Origin: Mercurialis annua
Taxonomy: Eukaryota > Streptophyta > Magnoliopsida > Malpighiales > Euphorbiaceae
Assembly (NCBI RefSeq): GCF_937616625.2
Contig: NC_065570.1
Span: 20,980,046-21,044,045, forward strand
Direction: 5' to 3'
DNA length: 64,000 bases
The position numbers and the translations under genes are program-made. Within the stretch, counting starts at the first letter, position 1, and every line of letters begins with the position of its first letter. Shown piece by piece: positions 49,976 through 62,400 of the stretch. The notes under the pieces are model-generated. The model was given only the letters and a program-made list of their open reading frames with translations. It was not told the DNA's origin and did no database searches.

Positions 49976-52900
49976 CGTTTACAAATCCAAGCGTTTCACC
50001 TTTTTAACAATTTAAGGCAAACGTTTACAAACGTTACGAAATTTCAAACATTTCACCTGTTTAGCTATTTAAGCCAAACGTATACAAACGTTACGAAGCA
50101 AATCTAAACGTTTCACCTTTTTAGCGATTTAAGGCAAACGTTTACAAATGTTACGAATCACGTCCAAACATTTCGCCTTTTTAGCAATTTAAGGCAAATG
50201 TTTACAAACGTTACGAAACAAATCCAAACGTTTCACCTTTTTAGCGATTTAAGCCAAACATTTACAAACGTTACGAAACAAAACCAAGCGTTTAAAAAGT
50301 TACGAAACAAATACAAACATTTCACATTTCTAACAATTTAACCAAACCGTTACAAAAGTTACGAAAAAAACCAAGCGTTTCACCTTTTTAGCAATTTAAG
50401 CCAAACGTTTACAAACGTTACAAAACAAATCCAAACGTTTCGCCTTTTTAGCAATTTAAGCCAAACGTTTACAAACGTTACGAAACAAATCCAAGCGTTT
50501 CAACTTTTTAGCAATTTAAGCCAAACGTTTACAAACGATACGAAACAAATCCATGTGTTTCACCTTTTTAGCGATTTAAGCCAAACGTTTACAAACGTTA
50601 CGAAACAAATCCAAACGTTTCACCTTTTTTAGTGATTTAAGCCAAACATTTATAAACGGTACGAAACATATCCAAACGTTTCACCTTTTTAGCGATTTGA
50701 GCCAAATGTTTATAAATGCTACAAAACAAATCCAAACGTTTCACCTTTTTAGCAATTTAAGCCAAACGTTTACAAACGTTACGAAATAAATCCAAGCGTT
50801 TCACCTTTTTAGCAATTTAATCCAAACGTTTACAAACGTTAGGAAACAAATCCAAATTTAGCGATTAAACCAAACGTTTTCTAACGATACGAAACATATC
50901 CAAACATTTCATATTTTTAGCGATTTAAGTCAAACCTTTTCAAACGTTACGAAACAAATCCAAGAGTTTCAGCTTTTTAGCAATTTAAGCCAAACGTTTA
51001 CAAATGTTCCGAAACAAATACAAGCGTTTCACCTTTTTAGTAATTTAAGCCAAACATTTACAAACGGTACCTTTTTAGAAATTTAAGCCAAACGTTTACA
51101 AATGTTACGAAACAAATCCAAATGCTTCACCTTTTTAGCGATTTAAGCCGAACGTTTACAAACATTACGAAACAAAACAAAACGTTTCACCTTTTTAGCA
51201 ATTTAAGCCAAACGTTTACAAACGTTACAAACAATTCAAAATGTTTCCCCATTTTAGAGATTTAAGCCAAACATTTATAACGTTACGAAACAAAACCAAA
51301 TGTTTCACTTTTTAAGCGATTTAAGTCAAACGTTTACAAACGTTATGAAACAAAATCAAACGTTTAAAACATCACGAAAAAAGTCCAAACGTTTACAAAT
51401 GTTACAAAACAACACCAAACGTTTACCTATTTTATATATTTAAGCCAAACGTTTATAAACGTTGCGAGAGAAAACTAAATGTTTGTAAACGTTACGAAAC
51501 AAATCCAAACGTTTCACATTTTTAGTCATCTAAGCCAAACGTTTAAAACGTTACGAAACAAACCCAAACGTTTCACCTTTTTAGTGATTGAAGGCAAACA
51601 TTTACAAACGTTACGAAACAAATCCAAACGTTTCGAAACAGATTCAAACGTATAAAACGTTATGAAACAAATCCAACCATTTCACCTTTATTGCTATTAA
51701 AGCCAGACGTTTACAAAGGTTACGAAACAATACCAAACGTTTCACCTTTTTAGCGATTTAAGCCAAACGTTTACAAACGTTACGAAATAAATCAAAACGT
51801 TTCATCTTTTTAGCGATTTAAGCCATCAGTATAAAACATTACGAAACAAATCCAAGCGTTTCAACTTTTTAGCAATTTAAGCCACATGTTTACAAGCGTT
51901 ATGAAACAAATCCAAACGTTTCTCCTTTTTAGCAATTTAAACCAAACGTTTAAAACATTACAAAACAAATCCGAGCGTTTCACCTTTTCAGGAATTTAAG
52001 CCAAACGTTTACAAAAGTTACGAAAAAATCCAAATGTTTCCCCTTTTTCGTGACTTAAGCCAAACGTTTACTAATGTTTCGAAACAAATCCAAACGTTTC
52101 AACTTTTTAGCAATTTAAGCCAAACGTTTACAAACGTTTCAAAACAAATCCAAACGTTTCACCTTTTTAGCGACTTAATCCACACGTTTACAAACATTAC
52201 AAAACAAATCCAAACGTTTCACCTTTTTAGCGATTTAAGCTGAATGTTTACAAACGTTCCGAAACAAAACCAAACGTTATAAAACAAAACCAAACGTTTC
52301 CCCTTTTTAGCAATTTTAGCCAAACGTTTACAGACGTTACGAAACAAATTCAAACGTTTCCCTATTTTAGCGATTTAAGCCAAATGTTTAAAACGTTACG
52401 AAACAAATCCAAACGTTTCACCTTTTCAACGATTTAAGCCAAACGTTTACAAATGTTACGAAACAAATAAAAACGTTTCACCTTTTTAGCGATTGAAGCC
52501 AAAAGTTCACAATCGTTACGAAAGAAATCCAAACGTTTCACCTTTTTAGCGATTCAACCAAACGTTCACAAACGTTACGAAACAAATCCAAACGTTTCAC
52601 ATTTTTAGCAATTTAAGCCAAATGTTTACAAACGTAACGAAACAAATCCAAACGTTTCATATTTTTAGCGATTTAAGCCAAACCCTTACAAATGTTACAA
52701 AACAAAATCAAGCATTTTACCTTTTTAGCAATTTAAGCCAAATGTTTACAAACGTTACGAAACAAATCCAACCGTTTCACCTTTTTAGAAATTTAAGCCA
52801 AACGTTTACAAATGTTACAAAACAAATCCAAACGTTTGGCCTTTTTAGCAATTTAAGCCGAACGTTTACAAACGTTATGAAACATATCCAAACGTTTCAC

Positions 52901-53349
52901 CTTTTTAGCGATTTAAGCCAAACGTTTAAAAACGTTACAAAACAAAACCAAACGTTTCCCCTTTTTTAGCAATTTAAGGCAAACATGAACAAACATTACG
53001 AAAAAAACCAAACATTTCACCTTTTTAGCGATTTAACCCAAACGTTTTCAAACATTACAATACAAATCCAAACATTTCACCTTTTCAATGATTTAAGCCA
53101 AACGTTTACAAATTTTACGAAACAAAACCAAAGGTTTCACTTTTTTAGTGATTTAAGCCAAACGTTTATAAACGTTACAAAACAAAACCAAACGTCAAAA
53201 AACATTACGTTTCACATTTTTAGCGATTTAAGCCAAACGTTACGAAACAATTCCAAATATTTCACCGTTTTAGTGATTTAAGCCAAACGTTTACAAAGGT
53301 TATAAAACAAATCCAAACATTTCCCCATTTTAGCAATTTAAGCCAAACG
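49976..53349 (+). repeat. 60-bp satellite, block 11 (plus orientation)
   Basis: About 56 monomers, ending at the GCCAAACGTTTGGC switch (53342-53355). Shortened units occur at about 50290, 51360, 51545 and 51650. Confidence 0.95.
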
Positions 53350-53440
53350 TTTGGCTTTATTTCGTAACCAATCCAAATATTCCACCTTTTTAAAATCTAA
53401 TTTCATGTATAATTACATTACGATGCTGAAAATGAAATAA
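53342..53440. other. Complex strand-switch junction
   Basis: GCCAAACGTTTGGC (53342-53355), then about 15 bp of minus satellite, a short plus piece (about 53371-53391), about 45 bp of non-satellite DNA, then the minus array. Left flank and palindrome match the 32473-32486 junction. Confidence 0.8.
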
Positions 53441-56400
53441 ACATTTGGATTAAATTGCTAAAAAGGTGAAACGTTAGGATTTGTTTCGTAACGCTTGTAC
53501 ACTTTTGGCTTAAATCGCTAAAAAAGGTGAAACGTCTGGATTTGTTTCGTAACGTTTCTAAACGTTTGGCTTAAATGGCTGAAACGTTTGGATTTGTTCC
53601 GTAATATTTGTAAACATTTGGCTTCAAGTTAAAAAGGTGAAACGCCTGGTTTTGTTTCGTAACGTTTGTAAACGTTTGGTTTAAATCACTAAAAAGGTTA
53701 AACTCTTGGATTTGTTTTGTAACGTTTGTAAACGTTTGGCTTAAATCTCTAAAAAGATGAAACGTTTGGATTTGTTTTGTAATGTTTGTAAACGTTTGGC
53801 TTAAATCGCTAAAAAGGTGAAACGTTTGAAATTTCGTAACGTCTGCAAACGTTTGGCTGAAATTGCTAAAAAGGTGAAACGCTTGTAGTTGTTTCATAAT
53901 ATTTGTAAACGTTTGGCTTAAATTGCTAAAAACAGGAAACGTTTGGATTTGTTTGGTATCGTTTTAAAGGTTTGGTTTTGTTTCGTAAAATTTGTAAACG
54001 TTCTGCTTAATTCGCTACAAATGTGAAACGTTTGTATTTTTTTCGTAACGTTTGTAAACGTTTGGCTTAAATCGCCAAAAAAGGTGAAACATTTGGATTT
54101 GTTCCGTAACCTTAATAAACGTTTGGCTTAAATTGCTAAAAAGGTGACACATTTGGATTTGTTTCGTAACATTTGTAAACGTTTGGCTTAAATCCCTAAA
54201 AAGCTGAATCATTTGGTTTTATTTCATAACCTTTGTAAACATTTGGCTTAAATCGCTAAAAAGGTGAAACCTTTGGAAATGTTTCGTAACGTTTGTAAAT
54301 GTTTTGCTTAAATTGCTAAAAAGGTGACACGTTTGGATTTGTTTCGTAACATTTGTAAACGTTTGGCTTAAATCACAAACAAGGTGAAACATTTGGTTTT
54401 GTGTCTTATCGTTTGTAAACCGTTCGGCTTAAATCGCTAAAAAGGTGAAACATTTGGATTTGTTTTGTAACGTTTGTAATCTTTTGGATTTGTTTCATAA
54501 CGTTTGAAAATGTTCGGCTTAAATCGCTGAAAAGGTGAAACGTTTAGATTTATTTCGTAGAGTTTTTAAATGTTTGTCTTAAATTGCTAAAATGTGGAAT
54601 GCTTGGATTTGTTTCGTAACGTTTTAAACGTTTGATTTAAATTGCTAAAAAGGTAAAACGCTTGGATTTGTTTCGTAACGTTTGTAAACGTATGGGTTAA
54701 ATTGCTAAAAAGTTGAAACGCTTTGATTTGTTTCGTAACGTTTGTAAACGTTTGGCATAAATTACTAAAAAGGTGAAACGCTTGGATTCATTTCAGAACG
54801 TTTGTAAACGTTTGGCTTAAATTGCTAAAAAGGTGAAATGCTTGGATTTTGTTCGTAACATTTGTAAATGTTTGGATTTAATTGCTTAAAAGTGAAATGC
54901 TTGGTTTTGTTTCGTAACGTTTGTAAAGGTTTGGCTTAAATCGCTAAAAATGTGAAAAGTTTGGATTTGTTTCGTAACGTTTTAACATTTGGATTTGTTT
55001 CGTAACATTTGTAAACGTTTGGCATAAATCGCTAAAGAGGTGAAACTTTTGGATTTGTTTCGCCACGTTTATGAACGTTTGGCTTAAATTCCTAAAAAGG
55101 TGAAATGTTTGGTTTTGTTTCGTAACGTTTGTAAATGTTCGGCTTAAATCGCTAATAAGGTGAAACGTTTGGATTTATTTTCTTTAATTGCTAAAAAGGT
55201 GAAACGCTTGTACTTGTTTCGTGACATTTACAAACGTTTGGCTTAAATTTCCAAAAAGGTGAAACGCTTGAATTTGTTTCGGAACGTTTCGCTTAAATTG
55301 CTAAAAAGGTGAAACGCTTGGATTTGTTTCGTAACGTTTGTAAACGTTTGGCTTAAATTGCTAAAAAGGGGAAACACTTGGTTTTGTTTCATAATGTTTT
55401 TAAGGGTTTGGCTTAAATCGCTAAAAATGTGAAATAATTGGATTTGTTTCTTAACGTTTTAAACATTTGGTTTTGTCTCATAACGTTTGTAAACCTTTGC
55501 CTTAAATGGAAAAAAAGGTTAAACGTTTGGATTTGCTTCGCAACGTTTGTAAACGTTTTGCTTAAATTGCTAAAAAGGCGAAACGTTTGTATTTGTTTCG
55601 TAACGTATGTAAACGTTTTGCTTAAATCGCTACAAAGGTGAAACGTTTGGATTTGTTTTGTAATGTTTGTAAACGTTCGGCTTAAATCGCGAAAAAGGTG
55701 AAACGTTTTAAATTTCGTAAGTTTGTAAACGTTTGGCTTAAATTCCTAAAAAGGTGAAACACTTGGATTTCTTTCGTAACGTTTGTAAACGTTTGGCTTA
55801 AATTACTAAAAAGGGGAAACGTTTGGATTTTTTTCGTATCGCATTAAACGTTTGGTTTTATTTCGTCACGTTTGTTCGGCTTAAATCGCTAAAAATGTGA
55901 AACGTTTGTATTTATTTCATAACGTTTATAAACGTTTGACTTAAATAGCTAAAAAGGTGAAACGTTTGGACTTTTTTGGTAACCTTTGTAAACGTTTGGC
56001 TTAAATCACTAAAAAGGTGAAACGTTTGCTTTTGTTTCATAACCTTTGTAAACGGTAGGCTTAAATCGCTAAAAAGGTAAAACATTTGGTTTTGTTTCGT
56101 AACGTTTGTAAATGTTTGGATTTGTTTCGTAACGTTTGAAAATGTTTGGCTTAAATCGCTAAAAAGGTGAAACGTTGGGATTTGTTTCCTAACGTTTGTA
56201 AACGTTTGGCTTAAATCGCTAAAAAGGTGAAACATTTGGATTTGTTCTGTAACTTTGGAAAGCGTTTCGCTTAAATCGCAATAAAGGTGTAACGTTTGGG
56301 TTTGTTTCATAACGTTTGTAAACGTTCGGCTTAAATCGCTAAAAAGGTGAAACGTTTGGAATTGTTTTGTAACATTTGTATATGTTTGGCTTAAATCGCT

Positions 56401-59400
56401 AAAAAAGTGAAACATTTAGATTTGTTTCGTAACATTTGTAAACGTTTGGCATAAATTGCTAAAAATGTGGAAAGCTTGGATTTGTTTCGTAACATTCTAA
56501 ACATTTTGTTTAAATTGCTAAAAAGAAGAAACGCTTAGATTTGTTTCGTAACGTGTGTAAACGTTTGGCTTAAATTGCTAAAAAGTTGAAACGCTTGGAT
56601 TTGTTTCGTAACGTTTGTAAACGTTTGGCTTATATAGCTACAAATGTGAAACATTTGGATTTGTTTCGTAACGTTTAGCTTAAATTGCTAAAAAGGTGAA
56701 ACATTTCATTTCGTTTCGTAACGTTTATAAACGTTCGGCTTAAATCGCTAAAAAGGTGAAACGTTTGGATTTGTTTCGTAACGTTTAGCTTAAATTGCTA
56801 AAAAGGGTGAAACATTTCATTTCGTTTCGTAACGTTTATAAACGTTCGGCTTAAATCGCTAAAAAGGTGAAACGTTTGGATTTGTTTCGTAATGTTTGTA
56901 AACGTTTGGCTTAAATTTCTAAAAAGGTGAAACACTTGGATTTGTTTCGTAACGTTTGTAAACATTTAGTTTAAATTACTAAAAAGGTGAAACACTTGGA
57001 TTTATTTCGGAACGTTTATAGACGTTTGGTTTAAATTGCTAAAAAGGTGAAACGCTTGGATTTGTTTCGTATTGTTTGTAAACGTTTGGCTTAAATTGCT
57101 AAAAAGGTGAAACACTTGGTTTTGTTTTGTAACATTTTTAAAGGTTTGGCTTATATCGCTAAAAATATGAAACGTTTGGATTTGTTTCGTAACCTTTTAA
57201 ACATTTTGGTTTTGTTTCGTAACTTTTGAAAACGTTTGGCTTAACTCGCTAAAAAGGGGAAACGTTTGGATTTGTTTCGTAACGTTTGTAAACGTTTAGC
57301 TTAAATAACTAAAAAGGCGAAGCGTTTTGATTTGTTTCGTAACATTTTGCAAACATTTGGCATAAATCACTAAAAAGGAGAAACGTTTTGATTTGTTTCG
57401 TAACGTTTGTAAGTGTTTGGCTTAAATCGCTAAAAGGTGAAACATTTGAATTCGTTTTATAGCGTTTGTAAACGTTTGGCTTAAATTGCTAAAAAGGTGA
57501 AACGTTTTGATTTGTTTCGTAACATTTGGTTTAAACCGCTAAAAAGGTGAAATGTTTGGATTTATTTCGTTACGTTTGCAAATGTTTGGCTTAAATCGCT
57601 AAAAAGGTGAAACATTTGGATTTGTTTCGTAACGTTTGTAAACGTTTTGCTTAAATTGCTAAAAAGGTTACATGTTTGGATGTGTTTCTAAACCTTTGTA
57701 AACGTTTTGCTTAAATCGCTAAAAAGACGAAACGTTTGGATTCGTTTCGTAACGTTTAAATATGTTTGGCTGAAATCGCTAAAAAGGTGAAACGTTTGGA
57801 TTTGTTTCCTAATGTTTGCAAACGTTTGACTTAAATCGCTAAAAAGGTGAAACGTTTAGATTTGTTCTGTAACGTTTGAAAACATTTGGCTTAAATCACA
57901 AAAATGGTGAAACGTTTGTTTTTATTTCGTAACGTTTGTAAACATTCGGCTTAAATCGCTAAAAAAGGTGAAACATTTGGAATTGTTTTGTAACATTTGT
58001 AAACGTTTGGCTTAAATCGCTAAAAAGGTGAAACGTTTAGATTTGTTTCGTAACGTTTGTAAACATTTGGCATAAATTTCTAAAAATGTGGAACGCTTGG
58101 ATTTGTTTTGAAACATTCTAAACGTTTTGTTTAAATTGCTAAAAAGGTGAAACGCTTGGATTTGTTTCGTAACGTGTGTAAACGTTTGGCTTAAATTGCT
58201 AAAAAGTTGAAACGCTTGGATTTGTTTCGTAACATTTGTAAACGTTTGGATTAAATCGCTAAAAACGTGAAACGTTTGGATTTGTTTCGTAACGTTTGGC
58301 TTAAATTGCTAAAAAGGTGAAACATTTCATTTCGTTTCGTAACGTTTATAAACGTTCGGCTTAAATCGCTAAAAAGGTGAAACGTTTCGATTTGTTTCGT
58401 AATATTTGTAAACGTTTGGCTTAAATTGCTAAAAAGGTGAAACGCTTGGATTTGTTTCGTAACTTTTGTAAACATTTGGCTTAAATTACTAAAAAGGTTA
58501 AACACTTGGATTTGTTTCGGAACGATTGTAGACGTTTGGCTTAAATTGCTAAAAAGGTGAAACTCTTGGATTTGTTTCGTAACGTTTGTAAACGTTTAGC
58601 TTAAATTGCTAAAAAGGTGAAACACTTGGTTTGGTTTTGTAATGTTTGTAAAGGTTTGGCTTAAATCGCTAAAAATATGAAACTTTTGGATTTGTTTCGT
58701 AACCTTTTAAATGTTTGGTATTGTTTCGTAACTTTTGTAAACGTTTGGCTTAAATCGCTAAAAAGGTTAAACGTTTGGATTTGTTTCGTAACGTTTGTAA
58801 ACATTTGGATTCAATTACTAAAAAGGTGAAACACTTGGATTTGTTTCGTAACGTTTGTAAACGTTTGGCTTATATTGCTAAAAAGGTGAAACGAGTGGTT
58901 TGGTTTTGTAACGTTTGTAAAGGTTTGGCTTAAATCGCTAAAAATATGAAACGTTTGAATTTGTTTCGTAACCTTTTAAACGTTTTTTTTATTTCGTAAC
59001 GTTTGTAAACGTTCGACTTAAATCCCTAAAAAGGTGAAACATTTGGAATTGTTTTGTAACATTTGTAAACGATTGGCTTAAATCGCGAAAAAGGGGAAAC
59101 GTTTAGATTTGTTTCGTAGCGTTTGTAAACGTTTGGCATATATTGCTAAAAATATGGAACGCTTGGATTTGTTTTGAAACATTCTAAACGTTTTGTTTAA
59201 ATTGCCAAAAAAGGTGAAACGCTTGGATTTGTTTCGTAAACTGTGTAAACGTTTGGCTTAAATCGCTAAAAACGTGAAACGTTTGGATTTGTTTCGTAAC
59301 GTTTAGCTTAAATTGCTAAAAAGGTGAAACTTTTCATTTTGTTTCGTAACGTTTATAAACGTTCGGCTTAAATCGCTAAAAAGGTGAACGTTTCGATTTG

Positions 59401-62400
59401 TTTCGTAATGTTTGTAAACGTTTGGCTTAAATTGCTAAAAAGGTGAAACGCTTGGATTTGTTTCGTAACGTTTGTAAACATTTGGCTTAAATTACTAAAA
59501 AGGTGAAACACTTGGATTTGTTTCGGAACTATTGTAGACGTTTGGCTTAAATTGCTAAAAAGGTGAAAGGCTTGGATTTGTTTCGTAACGTTTGTAAACG
59601 TTTGGCTTAAATTGCTAAAAAGGTGAAACGCTTGGTTCTGTTTTGTAACGTTTGTAAGGGTTTGGCTTAAATCGCTAAAAATATGAAACGTTTGTATTTG
59701 TTTCGTAACCTTTTAAACGTTTGGTTTTGTTTCGTAACTTTTGTAAACGTTTGGCTTAAATTGCTTAAAAGGTTAAACGTTTGGATTTTATTCGTAACGT
59801 TTGTAAACGTTTGGCTTAAATTGCTAAAAAGGAGAATCGTTTGGATTTGTTTCCTAACATTTTGAAACATTTGTCATAAATCATAAAAAAGGAGAAACGT
59901 TTTGATTTAATTCGTAACGTTTGTAAGTGTTTGGCTTAAATCGCTAAAAAGGTGAAAAGTGTGAATTTGTTTTGTAGCGTTTGTTAACGTTTGGCGTAAA
60001 TCGCTAAAAAGGTGAAACGTTTTGATTTATTTCGTAACGTTTGGCTTAAATCGCTAAAAAGGGAAAACGTTTGGATTTATTTCGTAACGTTTGCAAACGT
60101 TTGGCTTAAATCGCTAAAAAAGTAAAACATTTGGATTTGTTTCGTAACGTTTGTAAACGTTTTGCTTACACTTCTAAAAAGGTTACATGTTTGGATGTGT
60201 TTCATAAACTTTATAAACGTTTTGCTTAAATCGCTAAAAAGGAGAAACGTTTGGATTTGTTTCGTAACGTTTGAAAATGTTTGGCTTAAATCGCTAAAAA
60301 GGTGAAACATTTGGATTTGTTTCCTAACGTTTGTAAATGTTTGGCTTAAATCGCTAAAAAGGTGAAACGTTTGGATTTGTTCTGTAATGTTTGAAAACGT
60401 TTGGCTTAAATCGCAAAAAAGGTGAAACGTTTGGTTTTTGTTTCGTAACGTTTGTAAACGTTCGGTTTAAATCGCTAAAAAGGCGAAACGTTTGGAATTG
60501 TTTTGTAACATTTGTAAACGTTTGGCTTAAATCGCTAAAAAGGTGAAACGTTCAGATTTGTTTCGTAACGTTTGTAAACGTTTGGCATAAATTGCTAAAT
60601 ATATGGAACGCTTGGATTTGTTTCAGAATATTCTAAATGTTTGGTTTAAATTGCTAAAAAGGTGATATGCCTTGATTTGATTCGTAATGTGTGTAAACGT
60701 TTGGCTTAAATTGCAAAAAAGTTGAAACGCTTGGATTTGTTTCGTAACGTTTGTAAACGTTTGGCTTAAATTGCTAAAAATTTGATACGTTTGGATTTGT
60801 TTCGTAACGTTTGGCTTAAATTGCTAAAAAGGTGAAACATTTCATATCGTTTCGTAACGTTTATAAACGTTCGGCTTAAATCGCTAAAAAGGCGAAACGT
60901 TTGGATTTGTTTCGTAATGTTTGTAAACTTTTGGCTTAAATTACTAAAAAGGTGAAACGCTTGGATTTGTTTCGTAACATTTGCAAACGTTTAGCTTAAA
61001 TAACTAAAAAGATGAAACGCTTGGATTTGTTTAGTTGCGTTTGTAAACGTTTGGCTTAAATTGCTAAAAAGGTGAAACGCTTGGATTTGTTTCATAACGT
61101 TTGTAAACGTTTGGTTTAAATCGCTAAAAAAGGTGAAAGTTTGGATTTGTTTCCTAACCTTTTTAAACGATTGGCTTAAATTGCTAAAAAGATGAAATGT
61201 TTGGTTTTGTTTCGTAACGTTTGGAAACGTTCGGCTTAAATCGCCAAAATGATGAAACTTTTGGATTTGTTTCGTAACGTTTGTAAACGTTTGGCATAAA
61301 TTGCTAAAAATGTGGAACGCTTGGATTTATTATAAAACATTCTAAACGTTTTGTTTAAATTTCTAAAAAGTGAAACGCTTGGATTTGTTTCGTAACGTGT
61401 GTAAACGTTTGGCTTAAATTGCTAAAAAGTTGAAACGCTTGGATTTGTTTCGTAACGTTTGTAAACGTTTGGCTTAAATCGCTAAAAACGTGAAACGTTT
61501 GGATTTGTTTCGTAACGTTTAGCTTAAATTGCTAAAAAGGTGAAAAATTTCAATTCGTTTCGTGACGTTTATAAAGGTTCGGCTTAAATCGCTAAAAAGG
61601 TGAAACGTTTCGATTTGTTTCGTAATGTTTGTAAACGTTTGGCTTAAATTGCTAAAAAGGTGAAACGCTTGGATTTTTTTCGTAACGTTTGTAAACATTT
61701 GGCTTAAATTACTAAAAAGGTGAAATACTTGGATTTGTTTCGGAACGATTGGAGACGTTTGGCTTAAATTGTTAAAAAGGTGAAACGATTGGATTTGTTT
61801 CGTAACGCTTGTAAACGTTTGGCTTAAATTGCTAAAAAGGTGAAACGCTTGGTTCTATTTTGTAACGTTTGTAAAGGTTTGGCTTAAATTGCTAAAAATA
61901 TGAAATGTTTGGATTTTCTTCGTAACCTTTTAAACGTTTGGTTTTGTTTCGTAACTTTTGTAAACGTTTGGCTTAAATTGCTAAAAAGGTGAAACGTTTG
62001 GATTTGTTTCGTAACGTTTGTAAACGTTTGGCATAAATTGCTAAATATGTGGAACGCTTGGATTTGTTTCGGAACATTCTAAACGTTTGGTTTAAATTGC
62101 TAAAAAGGTGAAACGCTTGGATTTGTTTCGTAACTTTTATAAACGTTTGGCTTAAATTGCTAAAAAGAAGAAACGTTTGGATTTGTTTCGTAACATTTTG
62201 AAACATTTGGCATAAATCATAAAAAAGGAGAAACGTTTTGATTTAATTCGTAACGTTTGTAAAGATTTGGCTTAAATCGCTAAAAAGGTGAAAAGTGTGA
62301 ATTCGTTTAGTAGCGTTTGTAAACGTTTGACTTAAATTGCTAAAAAGGTGAAACGTTTTTATTTATTTCGTAATGTTTGGCTTAAATCGCTAAAAAGGGG

